The notes beneath the pieces were generated by a model. The model saw nothing but the letters and a program-made list of their open reading frames with translations. It was not told the origin of the DNA and searched no databases. Made by a program: the position numbers and the translations under genes. This document shows, in pieces, positions 50,656 to 59,543 of a stretch of DNA of 64,000 bases. Source of the stretch: Rhodococcus sp. B50 (lineage in GTDB: Bacteria; Actinomycetota; Actinomycetes; Mycobacteriales; Mycobacteriaceae); NCBI RefSeq assembly GCF_013602415.1, contig NZ_WPAG02000002.1, positions 3,041,480 through 3,105,479 on the forward strand, in the 5' to 3' direction. Each line of letters starts with the position of its first letter. Position 1 is the stretch's first letter.

Positions 50656-51840
50656 GTGGACATCTCCTACACCCCCGGGCAACAAGCCCTCCGCGAGGAA
50701 TTGCGAGCCTATTTCGCACAGATCATGACACCCGAACGCCGCGAGGCGCTCGCCGCCACGACCGGCGAGTACGGCGTCGGCAACGTGTACCGCGAGGTCG
50801 TGCAGCAGATGGGCAAGGACGGATGGCTGACCCTCGGCTGGCCCGAGGAGTACGGCGGCCAGAACCGTTCCGCGATGGACCAATTGATCTTCACCGACGA
50901 GGCGGCCATCGCCGGCGCGCCCGTCCCGTTCCTCACGATCGACTCCGTTGCGCCGACGATCATGCACTACGGCACGGACGAGCAGAAGGAGTTCTTCCTC
51001 CCCCGCATCTCCGCGGGCGAACTGCACTTCTCCATCGGCTATTCCGAGCCGGGCGCGGGCACCGACCTCGCTTCCCTGCGCACCACCGCGGTGCGCGACG
51101 GCGACGAGTGGGTCATCAACGGTCAGAAGATGTGGACGAGCCTGATCGCCTACGCCGATTACGTGTGGCTCGCCGCCCGAACGAACCCGGATGTCCGGAA
51201 GCACAAGGGGATCAGCGTCTTCATCGTGCCGACCGACACTCCCGGATTCTCGTACACCCCTGTGCACACCATGGCCGGTCCGGACACCAGCGCCACCTAC
51301 TACCAGGACGTGCGTGTCCCGGCGTCCGCGCTCGTCGGCGAGGTCGACGGTGGCTGGGCCCTCATCACCAACCAACTCAACCACGAACGGGTCGCGCTCA
51401 CCTCCGCCGGTCCCGTGCGTACCGCGCTGACGGAGGTCCGGCGCTGGGCGCAGGAGACACATCTGCCGGACGGACGGCGGGTGATCGACCAGGAGTGGGT
51501 GCAGATCAACCTGGCACGCGTCCACGCCAAGGCCGAGTACCTGCAACTGATGAACTGGGACATCGCCTCGAGTTCCGGCACGACCCCCCTCGGTCCGGAA
51601 GCCGCCTCGGCGAACAAGGTCTTCGGAACCGAATTCGCGACCGAGGCCTACCGGTTGCTCATGGAGGTCCTCGGACCGGCGGCGACGGTACGGCAGAACT
51701 CGACCGGCGCGTTGCTCCGCGGACGGATCGAACGCATGCACCGCAGTTCCCTCATCCTCACCTTCGGCGGCGGCACCAACGAGGTCCAGCGCGACATCAT
51801 CGCGATGACCGCCCTCGGCCAGCCGCCCGCCAAGCGTTAG
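50656..51840 (+). CDS. fadE26: acyl-CoA dehydrogenase subunit FadE26 (ChsE4)
   Basis: 394 residues. DISYTPGQQALREELRAYF, WPEEYGGQNRSAMDQLIF, HFSIGYSEPGAGTDLASLRTTA, NGQKMWTS and IERMHRSSLILTFGGGTNEVQRDIIA are acyl-CoA dehydrogenase landmarks. In the KstR regulon FadE26 and FadE27 form a heterotetramer that dehydrogenates steroid side-chain CoA thioesters. Start GTG 50656, with GGAG seven bases upstream; earlier GTG/ATG codons sit near the KstR site. Its partner follows 15 bp later. Confidence 0.92.
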   Translation: MDISYTPGQQALREELRAYFAQIMTPERREALAATTGEYGVGNVYREVVQQMGKDGWLTLGWPEEYGGQNRSAMDQLIFTDEAAIAGAPVPFLTIDSVAPTIMHYGTDEQKEFFLPRISAGELHFSIGYSEPGAGTDLASLRTTAVRDGDEWVINGQKMWTSLIAYADYVWLAARTNPDVRKHKGISVFIVPTDTPGFSYTPVHTMAGPDTSATYYQDVRVPASALVGEVDGGWALITNQLNHERVALTSAGPVRTALTEVRRWAQETHLPDGRRVIDQEWVQINLARVHAKAEYLQLMNWDIASSSGTTPLGPEAASANKVFGTEFATEAYRLLMEVLGPAATVRQNSTGALLRGRIERMHRSSLILTFGGGTNEVQRDIIAMTALGQPPAKR

Positions 51841-51855
51841 AAAAGGACGCGCACC

Positions 51856-52971
51856 GTGGATTTCACCCTCACCGAGGCCCAGAACGATCTCGCCGAACTC
51901 ACCCGCACCATCGTTACGGACATCGTCACCAACGAGCACCTGCGCACCATCGACGCCGCCGAGGACCGTACCGACCGCACCCTGTGGGACACGCTCGCGT
52001 CGTCGGGTGTGCTCGGTGCCGCTCTTCCCGAGTCCGTGGGTGGCGACGGATACGGCCCACTCGAGCAGGCGAGCATCCTGCGCGAACTCGGCCGCGGCGT
52101 CGCAGCCGTCCCGTATCTCACGTCGATCGTCGCGTGCGCGTCGGCGATCGCGGAGTTCGGCACCGCCGAACAGCAGGCCGAATGGGGACGTCCCGCCGCG
52201 GCCGGCGAGCAGATCCTCTCCGCCGCACTCGCGGAGGACCTGAACCCGGATCCCACGGCACCGACCACCCGGGCGCACGCATCGGGAGACGGCCATGTGC
52301 TCGACGGCGTCAAGATCGTCGTCGATGGGGCACCGATCGCCGACGGTTTCCTCGTCCCGGCCACCATCGGCGGCTCGGTGGCGGTCTTCCTCGTGCGTCC
52401 CGACGATGCGGGTGTCTCCGTCACCCGGCAGCAGACCACCGACTTCGGCAGTCGCGGCATCCTCACCCTCGAGCAGGTCGCTCTCCCCGCCGACCGCGTT
52501 CTCGGCACCGAGGGTGCCGCCGTGGCGGCGTGGTTGCGCGACCGCAGCCTGCTCGGATCGGTCGCCTACCAGTGCGGTGTCCTCGAGCAGGCACTCGAAC
52601 TCACCGCGCAGTACGCACGCGAACGCGTCCAGTTCGACCGTCCCATCGGCAGTTTCCAGGCCGTCTCCCAACGACTCGCCGACGCCTACATCGACGTCAA
52701 GGCGGTGCGACTGACGTTGTGGCAGGCCGCTTTCCGCATGTCCTCGGAAGAGCGTCACGACGACGCCCTGCGCACCGCGGCCTTCTGGGCGGCCGACGCC
52801 GGGCACCGTGTCGCGCACACCGCCGTGCACGTGCACGGCGGTGTCGGACTCGACGAGGATCACCCGGTGCACCGCTACTTCCTGGCGGCCAAGCACCACG
52901 AGTTCCTGCTCGGCTCGGCCACCGATCAGTTGCGCGCACTCGGGCGCGAACTCGCCGACGTCCCGGTCTGA
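51856..52971 (+). CDS. fadE27: acyl-CoA dehydrogenase subunit FadE27 (ChsE5)
   Basis: 371 residues. The N-terminal helical domain (FTLTEAQNDLAELTRTIV), the mid beta domain and the C-terminal helices (SVAYQCGVLEQALELTAQYARERVQFDRPIGSFQAVSQRLAD, in part) match the shorter partner subunit of steroid acyl-CoA dehydrogenases. HVHGGVGLDEDHPVHRYF closes the fold. Such subunits form an alpha2beta2 enzyme with FadE26. GTG 51856, with AAAGGA upstream. Confidence 0.9.
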   Translation: MDFTLTEAQNDLAELTRTIVTDIVTNEHLRTIDAAEDRTDRTLWDTLASSGVLGAALPESVGGDGYGPLEQASILRELGRGVAAVPYLTSIVACASAIAEFGTAEQQAEWGRPAAAGEQILSAALAEDLNPDPTAPTTRAHASGDGHVLDGVKIVVDGAPIADGFLVPATIGGSVAVFLVRPDDAGVSVTRQQTTDFGSRGILTLEQVALPADRVLGTEGAAVAAWLRDRSLLGSVAYQCGVLEQALELTAQYARERVQFDRPIGSFQAVSQRLADAYIDVKAVRLTLWQAAFRMSSEERHDDALRTAAFWAADAGHRVAHTAVHVHGGVGLDEDHPVHRYFLAAKHHEFLLGSATDQLRALGRELADVPV

Positions 52972-52975
52972 TCAC

Positions 52976-54610
52976 ATGGCCACTCCCACCGTCACCGAAC
53001 TTCTCGAGCGACTCGCCGACGTCGACGATCGAGGTCTGCGTTTCGAAGAGACCGCGCTGTCGTGGCGCGCGCACGTCGCACTGTCCCGACAGCGGGCCGC
53101 CCTGCTGCGGGACATGCTCGACGGCCCGGCACCGAAGCACATCGGGATCCTCATGGACAACATCCCGGAGTTCTCGTTGCTGCTCGGTGCCGCGGCCCTC
53201 TCCGGTTCGGTGGTGGTGGGCCTGAACACGACCCGGCGGGGCGCGGCGCTCGCGCGCGATATCGCGCTCGCCGACTGCCGGGTCGTGTTCACAGAGGCCG
53301 TGCACGCGTCGCTGCTCGACGGCGTCGATCTCGGCGACGTGCAGGTGATCGACGTCGATTCCCCCGAGTGGGCGGCGATGCTCGTCCCGTTCGCCGACAC
53401 CGTCGTGGAGACCACGGCACCGTCTCCCGACGACCTGTTCATGCTGATCTTCACCTCGGGTACGAGTGGCGATCCGAAGGCCGTGCGGTGTACGCATCGC
53501 AAGTTCACCGAGCCGGCGGCGATGCTCGCCACCCGGTTCGGACTCGGACCCGACGACACCGTGTACGTGGCGATGCCGCTGTTCCATTCCAACGCGATGA
53601 TCGCCGGTTGGTCGATCGGGCTGGCCACGCACGGGAGCATCGCTCTGCGGCGCCGCTTCTCGGCGTCCGGTTTCCTTCCCGACGTCCGCCGCTACGGGGT
53701 GACCTTCGCGAACTACGTCGGCAAACCGTTGTCGTACATCGTGGCGACCCCCGAGCGACTCGACGATCACGACAACCCGCTGCGCATCGTGTACGGCAAC
53801 GAGGCGTCGGCCGCCGACGTCGCCGAGTTCACCCGCCGCTTCGGGGCACGAGTGGTCGACGGATTCGGCTCGACCGAGGGCGGCATCGCGATCGCCTCGG
53901 CCCCCGACGCCCCGACCGGCGCCCTCGGACGGCTACCCGAGGGCATCGAGATCCTCGACCCCGAGACGGGGCAGCCCTGCCCGCCGGCGGTGTTCGACGC
54001 GAACGGCAGGATCACCAACGCCGACGCCGCGACGGGCGAACTCGTCAACGTGCGCGGTCGCGGCTTGTTCGACGGCTACTACAACAATCCCGAGGCCGAT
54101 GCCGAGCGACTCCGTGCCGGGCGCTATCACAGCGGCGACCTCGCCTACCGGGATGCGGACGGTTTCGTGTACTTCGCCGGACGCAGCTCCGGCTGGCTCC
54201 GGGTGGACGGGGAGAATCTCGGTGCGGCGCCCATCGAGCGCATCCTGATGCGGTACGAGGGTTTCGCTCAGGTCGCGGTGTACGGAGTGCCCGACCGCAA
54301 CGTCGGCGACCGCGTGATGGCCGCGGTGATCCCCGCGGCCGGCTCCGACTTCGATCCGGTCGCATTCCCGCGTTTCCTCGATGCGCAGACCGATCTCGGC
54401 CCTAAACAAATACCCACCCTCATCCGTGTCTGCAGCGAGTTCCCCCGCACGGCGACCTTCAAGGTCCTGACCCGTTCCCTGGCCGCCGAACGCTGGTGCT
54501 GCACCGATCCGGTGTGGTTTCGGGAACGTGGCCATTCCGAATTCCGGCTGTTGTCAGACGAACTGGTGCAGCTTCTCGAACCCGCCTCCGTCGGCACTCC
54601 TGCGCGATAG
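52976..54610 (+). CDS. fadD17: fatty-acid/sterol CoA ligase FadD17
   Basis: 544 residues, ANL superfamily. The P-loop LIFTSGTSGDPKAVRCTH, VDGFGSTEGG (A5 region), YHSGDLAYRDADGFVYFAGRSSGWLRVDGENL (A7/A8) are intact. FadD17 activates sterol-derived side-chain acids such as C24/C27 oic acids to CoA thioesters in the cholesterol pathway. The C-terminal part, where A10 Lys would lie, reads FPRTATFKVLTR and looks functional. ATG 52976, 4 bp after the fadE27 stop. Confidence 0.9.
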   Translation: MATPTVTELLERLADVDDRGLRFEETALSWRAHVALSRQRAALLRDMLDGPAPKHIGILMDNIPEFSLLLGAAALSGSVVVGLNTTRRGAALARDIALADCRVVFTEAVHASLLDGVDLGDVQVIDVDSPEWAAMLVPFADTVVETTAPSPDDLFMLIFTSGTSGDPKAVRCTHRKFTEPAAMLATRFGLGPDDTVYVAMPLFHSNAMIAGWSIGLATHGSIALRRRFSASGFLPDVRRYGVTFANYVGKPLSYIVATPERLDDHDNPLRIVYGNEASAADVAEFTRRFGARVVDGFGSTEGGIAIASAPDAPTGALGRLPEGIEILDPETGQPCPPAVFDANGRITNADAATGELVNVRGRGLFDGYYNNPEADAERLRAGRYHSGDLAYRDADGFVYFAGRSSGWLRVDGENLGAAPIERILMRYEGFAQVAVYGVPDRNVGDRVMAAVIPAAGSDFDPVAFPRFLDAQTDLGPKQIPTLIRVCSEFPRTATFKVLTRSLAAERWCCTDPVWFRERGHSEFRLLSDELVQLLEPASVGTPAR

Positions 54611-54638
54611 CGTCGTCCCGAGACCCGGGATCGCTCCC

Positions 54639-54667
54639 TTGCCGCTGTACATACCCTGGGGTACGTT
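54639..54667 (+). promoter_or_regulatory. possible promoter of the second mce operon
   Basis: TTGCCG (54639-54644) and TACGTT (54662-54667) are 17 bp apart in the 119-bp gap after fadD17. The palindrome TACCC-TG-GGGTA (54652-54663) overlaps the -10 and could be an operator. Read-through from fadD17 is equally possible. Confidence 0.4.
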
Positions 54668-54729
54668 CGGCGCACCCGAGAGGTCGGGACGCGGTTCCGT
54701 CGATGCGACCGTGGAAGAAGCGAGGATTC

Positions 54730-55494
54730 ATGGGATCGGTGCCACGCGCGACCGCACACGCACTCGGCGGTTTCTACGCGCTGTCCCTCGACGCCTTCAC
54801 CGCCCTGTTCCGCTCTCGCTTCCACTGGCGCGAATTCCTCACCCAGTTCTGGTTCATCGCCCGGGTGTCGCTCGTGCCCACGATCCTGATGTCCGTCCCG
54901 TTCACCGTCCTCGTCGTGTTCACGCTCAACTCTCTGCTGCTCGAGATCGGCGCCGGCGATCTGAGCGGGGCGGGCGCCGGTCTCGGCGCCATCACGCAGA
55001 TCGGTCCGCTCGTGACGGTGCTGGTCGTCGCCGGGGCGGGTGCCACCGCGATCGCCGCCGATCTCGGCTCGCGCACCATCCGCGACGAGATCGCCGCGCT
55101 CGAGGTACTCGGCATCGATCCCGCCGCCCGGCTCGTACTGCCGCGGGCGCTGGCGTCGACCGCCGTCGCGGTCACGCTCAACGGAGCGGTGTGCGCGATC
55201 GGCCTCATCGGCGGGTTCTTCTTCTCGGTGACACTCCAGAACGTCGATCCCGGCGCCTACGCTGCGGGGGTCACCTTGCTCGTCGGCCCCGGCGAGCTGC
55301 TGCTGTCGGAGATCAAGGCGGCAGTCTTCGGCCTGCTCGCGGGCCTGATCGCGTGTCATCGCGGCCTCTCGGTCAGCGGCGGCCCGAAGAGTGTCGGCGA
55401 GGCGGTCAACGAGACCGTCGTCTTCGCGTTCGTCGCGTTGTTCCTCGCCAACATGCTGCTCACATCGATCGGTATCGCGGTGATGGGCAGATGA
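54730..55494 (+). CDS. YrbE permease A of the second mce operon
   Basis: 254 residues, MlaE family, the same length as YrbE4A. FIARVSLVPTILMSVPFTVLVVF, VVAGAGATAIAADLGSRTIRDEIAALEVLGID and SVSGGPKSVGEAVNETVVFAF mirror YrbE4A closely. Start ATG 54730 with GAGGA a few bases upstream. First gene of an eight-gene unit in which all neighbours overlap by 4 bp. Confidence 0.92.
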   Translation: MGSVPRATAHALGGFYALSLDAFTALFRSRFHWREFLTQFWFIARVSLVPTILMSVPFTVLVVFTLNSLLLEIGAGDLSGAGAGLGAITQIGPLVTVLVVAGAGATAIAADLGSRTIRDEIAALEVLGIDPAARLVLPRALASTAVAVTLNGAVCAIGLIGGFFFSVTLQNVDPGAYAAGVTLLVGPGELLLSEIKAAVFGLLAGLIACHRGLSVSGGPKSVGEAVNETVVFAFVALFLANMLLTSIGIAVMGR

Positions 55495-56351
55495 GCGTCA
55501 CGGGGGCCGCCACCGGGCGGACGGCGCAGGTGGTGCGCCGCGTCGGCCACGGGATCTCACGCGGCATCGACAACCTGGGACGCCAGGTCGTCTTCCTCGT
55601 CGGCGCGCTGCTCTCGACGGTGCGGGCGGCCCGGCACTATCCGCGCGAGACGCTACGCGTGGTCTCCGAGATCGGCCTCGGCACCGGCGTACTCGCGATG
55701 GTGGGCGGCAGCGTCGCCATCATGGGTTTCCTCACCCTGTTCGCGGGCGCGACCGTCGCAGTGCAGGGCTTCACCTCGCTCGGCAACATCGGTGTCGAAG
55801 CGCTCACCGGCTTCCTGTCCGCCTACGTCAACGTCCGGGTCGTCGCACCCGTGACTGCCGGCGTCGGCCTCGCCGCGACCATCGGTGCCGGCACCACGGC
55901 GCAACTCGGCGCGATGCGCATCAGCGAGGAGATCGACGCGCTCGAGGTCATGGCCGTCAAGTCGGTGCCGTATCTCGTCGGCACCCGCATCCTGGCGGGG
56001 TTGATCGCCGTCGTGCCCCTGTACTCGCTGTCGGTCCTGGCGTCGTTCCTGTCGAGCCGCATCGCGACCGTCGTGGTGCTCGGCCAGTCGCCCGGCGTCT
56101 ACGACCACTATTTCGCGACCTTCCTGCGCCCCACCGACGTGCTGTGGTCCTTCGGGCAGGCGATCACCATGGCCGTGGTCGTCATGACGGTGCACAGCTA
56201 TTACGGCTACACCGCCACGGGCGGACCGTCCGGCGTCGGTGTCGCGACCGGTCGCGCGGTCCGGATGTCGCTCATCGCGGTGGTGACGGTGACCCTGCTG
56301 ATCTCCCTCGTCCTCTACGGCAGCAGCCGCCAACTTCATCTGGCGGGGTGA
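55491..56351 (+). CDS. YrbE permease B of the second mce operon
   Basis: 286 residues, MlaE family. GFLTLFAGATVAVQGFTSLGNIG, AATIGAGTTAQLGAMRISEEIDALEVMAV and YYGYTATGGPSGVGVATG correspond to YrbE4B segment by segment. The ATG overlaps the previous stop as ATGA. It forms the permease with the preceding YrbE. Confidence 0.93.
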   Translation: MSVTGAATGRTAQVVRRVGHGISRGIDNLGRQVVFLVGALLSTVRAARHYPRETLRVVSEIGLGTGVLAMVGGSVAIMGFLTLFAGATVAVQGFTSLGNIGVEALTGFLSAYVNVRVVAPVTAGVGLAATIGAGTTAQLGAMRISEEIDALEVMAVKSVPYLVGTRILAGLIAVVPLYSLSVLASFLSSRIATVVVLGQSPGVYDHYFATFLRPTDVLWSFGQAITMAVVVMTVHSYYGYTATGGPSGVGVATGRAVRMSLIAVVTVTLLISLVLYGSSRQLHLAG

Positions 56352-57514
56352 GGATCGTGCCCGCCTGGATGCCGAAGGTCGCCGCGACGTGCTTCGTCGT
56401 CGTCTCCGTGCTCGTTCTCGTATTCGTCTACCACGGCTTCCGCGGCTCGTTCACGCCCGGCGTGACGGTGACGGTCGAGAGCGGCCGCTCCGGCCTGATG
56501 CTCGACCACGGCGCCATGGTCAAGGCACACGGCGTGCACGTCGGCAGCGTCACGGCTGTGCATCACACCCCGTCCGGCACGGTGATCGAACTGCGCCTCG
56601 ATCCGGACGCCGCCGCCCGACTGCCCGCCGACGCCGGAGCCGACATCCGCGCGACGACGGTCTTCGGCGCCAAGTACGTCACCCTCACCGACCCACCCTT
56701 GCCCGGCCCGGTCGGCCTGGCCGAGGGCACGGTGCTGCGCGCCTCGAGCGTGACGGTGGAGACGAACACCGTCTTCGAATCGCTGTCCGACGTCCTGCAG
56801 GCGGTCGACCCGGCGAAGCTGAACCGCACGCTCGGCGCGTTGTCGTCGGCGTTGCGCGGGCAAGGCGAGTCGCTCGGCCGTGCGCTCGTCGACACCGACG
56901 CCGTCCTCACCCGGATCGAGCCGCGCACGGAGACACTGCGACGCGATCTCGCTGCCACCGAGGCGACCGCCGATATCTACACCGCGGTGACCGACGATGT
57001 GGTGGCCTCGCTCGACAACCTCGCCGTCACCGGCACGACCCTCGTCGACCACGTCGACGACCTCGACCGCGTCCTGCTCGCCGCGATCGGTATGGGCGAC
57101 GCCGGTCGCCGCGTGGTCGAGCCGAACAGCGAGCAGATCGTCGACGTGCTCGACCTCCTGCGCCCGACGGCCTCTCTCCTCGAGGAGTACTCGCCGGTCC
57201 TCCCCTGTTTCCTGCAGGGCGCCGACCGTGCCCGGCAACTCGCCGAACCGGCCTCGGGCGGCAACGGATCGTCGATGATGCTGAAGTCGACCTTTCTGCT
57301 CGGTACCGACCCGTACGAATATCCGCGCAATCTTCCGGTGGTCGAGGCCACCGGCGGGCCTCGCTGCGGTCCCCTGCCGATCGTGACGCCCGACGAGACC
57401 CCCGCCCCGTACGTCGTCGCGAACACCGGCGCCAACCCCTTCGAAGCCGGCAACACCTCGCCGGTCTTCGTCCCCGACTCGCTGTTCGAACTGCTCACCG
57501 GAGGCGCCGGATGA
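56348..57514 (+). CDS. Mce family protein A, second operon
   Basis: 388 residues. N-terminal anchor (VAATCFVVVSVLVLVFVYHGF), MCE domain (VTVTVESGRSGLMLDHGAMVKAHGVHVGSVTAV), DIRATTVFGAKYVTL and a C-terminal A-type segment (LPVVEATGGPRCGPLP). GTG 56348 overlaps the YrbE stop as GTGA. Paralogue of Mce4A. Confidence 0.9.
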   Translation: MRIVPAWMPKVAATCFVVVSVLVLVFVYHGFRGSFTPGVTVTVESGRSGLMLDHGAMVKAHGVHVGSVTAVHHTPSGTVIELRLDPDAAARLPADAGADIRATTVFGAKYVTLTDPPLPGPVGLAEGTVLRASSVTVETNTVFESLSDVLQAVDPAKLNRTLGALSSALRGQGESLGRALVDTDAVLTRIEPRTETLRRDLAATEATADIYTAVTDDVVASLDNLAVTGTTLVDHVDDLDRVLLAAIGMGDAGRRVVEPNSEQIVDVLDLLRPTASLLEEYSPVLPCFLQGADRARQLAEPASGGNGSSMMLKSTFLLGTDPYEYPRNLPVVEATGGPRCGPLPIVTPDETPAPYVVANTGANPFEAGNTSPVFVPDSLFELLTGGAG

Positions 57515-58527
57515 CACGCACCGCGATCGCCGCGGGCATCTACGCTCTCGTCATGCTCCTGATCCTCGCCGGACTGTTCGTGGTGTTCGGCCAGGTCCGG
57601 TTCGGTGAACACACGCGCTATCACGCGATCTTCGACGAGGTCTCCGGACTCGAGGAGGGCCAGTTCGTCCGCGTCTCCGGCGTCGAGGTCGGCAGGGTCA
57701 CGGCCGTGGAGTTCGGCGAGAACAACCGCATCGACGTCACCTTCCAGGTCGACTCGTCGTACACCCCGACCCGCGCGAGCGTCGCCACCGTGCGCTATCT
57801 CAACCTCGTCGGCGACCGGTATCTCGAATTGTCCGACGGCCCCGGCGATCCCCTGCCCATGGGACCCGGGGAGACGATCGGCACCGACCGGACCCGGCCG
57901 GCTCTCGATCTCGACGTGCTCATCGGCAGCTTCACGCCGCTGTTCCGTGCTCTCGAACCCGAGCAGGTCGATCGGTTGTCGGCCGATCTCATCACTGTGC
58001 TGCAGGGACAGGGCGGTACCGTCGAATCCGTCCTCGCCCAGGCGGCTTCGCTCACCTCGCACATCGCCGACCGCGACGTCCTCGTCGGCCAGGTGATCAC
58101 GAACCTCGACTCGGTGCTCGCGAACCTCGCCGCGCACCGCGACACCTTCGACACCGCGCTCGTGCGCGCCCACGAGGTGGCCGCCCGGCTCGCGCAGGAC
58201 GCCACGATCGTGGGCGACGCCGTCACCCACATCGATGCGGCCGGTGGATCCCTCTCCGACCTGCTCGCGCAATCCCGCACCTCGCTCGCCGGCACGATCC
58301 GCGAAACAGGCACCGTCGCAGCGCAGGTGGAGTCGCGCAGCGACACCGTCGAACAGCTGACGACCGAACTCCCCGACGCCTACAAGGCCCTCACGCGGCT
58401 CGGCGCCTACGGCGGATTCTTCAACTACTACCTGTGCGGCATGCTCATCGAGATCAACGACCTGTCCGGGAACACGGTCACCTCACCGCTGTTCGGGCAG
58501 ACGACGGGCAGGTGCGCTCCGGCATGA
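57511..58527 (+). CDS. Mce family protein B, second operon
   Basis: 338 residues. Anchor AAGIYALVMLLILAGLFVVFG, MCE domain (YHAIFDEVSGLEEGQFVRVSGVEVGRVTAV), and GAYGGFFNYYLCGM near the end, as in Mce4B. ATG 57511 overlaps the upstream stop by 4 bp. Confidence 0.9.
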   Translation: MTRTAIAAGIYALVMLLILAGLFVVFGQVRFGEHTRYHAIFDEVSGLEEGQFVRVSGVEVGRVTAVEFGENNRIDVTFQVDSSYTPTRASVATVRYLNLVGDRYLELSDGPGDPLPMGPGETIGTDRTRPALDLDVLIGSFTPLFRALEPEQVDRLSADLITVLQGQGGTVESVLAQAASLTSHIADRDVLVGQVITNLDSVLANLAAHRDTFDTALVRAHEVAARLAQDATIVGDAVTHIDAAGGSLSDLLAQSRTSLAGTIRETGTVAAQVESRSDTVEQLTTELPDAYKALTRLGAYGGFFNYYLCGMLIEINDLSGNTVTSPLFGQTTGRCAPA

Positions 58528-59543
58528 CCCAGTTCCGCGAGAAGAACCCCGTACGTGTCGGCATCGTCGGCACGATCGTGCTCGTCGTGCTCGTGCTCGG
58601 CGCCCTGAACATCCGCTCCCTGCCGTTCTTCGACGGCGGCACGACCTATCGGGCGCGATTCGTCGACGCCGGCGGCCTGACCACCGGCGACATCGTGCAG
58701 GTCGCGGGCAAGGACGCCGGACGGGTGACCGACATCGACATCGACCACGACGCCGTGGCCGTCACGTTCACCGTCGACCGGGCGGTCGTCGTGGGAACCG
58801 ACACCACCGTCGAGATCGCGACTGCGACCGCACTCGGTGCGCGGAACCTGCGTGTGCGCCCCGCCGGTCCGGGACGTCTCGAGGACGGCGCCACCATCGA
58901 CGTCGACCGCACGGTCGCGCCCTACCAGTTGACCGACGCTCTCGGCGATCTCACCGACACCGCAGCGGCCGTCGACACCGAGCAGCTCCGCGAATCGATG
59001 CAGGTATTGTCCGACACCCTGCGCGAGACCCCTGACGACGTCGGCGCAGCACTCGACGGCGTGATGCGGCTGTCCGAGACCGTCGCGTCGCGGGACGAAT
59101 CCCTGCGGGCGCTGCTCGCGCACGCCGAACAGGTCACCGCGGTGCTCGCCGAGCGCAGCGATGCGATCGACGCCCTGATCGTCGACGTCGACCGCATCCT
59201 CGGCGAACTGCACCGCCGCCGTGCCGCTCTCGACACGCTGTTCGCGAACATCGATGCCCTGTCGGTCCAGATCTCGAATCTCGTCGCCGACAACGAGGCA
59301 CAGCTCGAACCCACATTGGGCACGCTGAACGCCGTTCTCGGGATCCTCGAACGCAACCGCGATAACATCGCCCTCGCCATCGAGCGGCTGGGCCCGTATG
59401 CCACCGAGCTCGGCGAGGCCGTCGCGTCCGGCCCGTTCTTCAACTCGTACATCCAGAATCTGCTGCCGATGCAGGTCATCGAACCGGCCCTCACCGCCGC
59501 GCTCGAGAACGCGGGCATCACCGCTCCGGGAGGTACACCGTGA
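58524..59543 (+). CDS. Mce family protein C, second operon
   Basis: 339 residues. Anchor VRVGIVGTIVLVVLVLGAL, MCE domain (YRARFVDAGGLTTGDIVQVAGKDAGRVTDI), helical stalk, and ASGPFFNSYIQNLLPMQV at the C-terminus, as in Mce4C. ATG 58524 overlaps the previous stop. Confidence 0.9.
   Translation: MTQFREKNPVRVGIVGTIVLVVLVLGALNIRSLPFFDGGTTYRARFVDAGGLTTGDIVQVAGKDAGRVTDIDIDHDAVAVTFTVDRAVVVGTDTTVEIATATALGARNLRVRPAGPGRLEDGATIDVDRTVAPYQLTDALGDLTDTAAAVDTEQLRESMQVLSDTLRETPDDVGAALDGVMRLSETVASRDESLRALLAHAEQVTAVLAERSDAIDALIVDVDRILGELHRRRAALDTLFANIDALSVQISNLVADNEAQLEPTLGTLNAVLGILERNRDNIALAIERLGPYATELGEAVASGPFFNSYIQNLLPMQVIEPALTAALENAGITAPGGTP

Noticed and set aside
50563..52899. 778-residue minus-strand frame opposite fadE26/fadE27
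   Set aside because: Both acyl-CoA dehydrogenases are intact on the other strand; the frame shows no domain.
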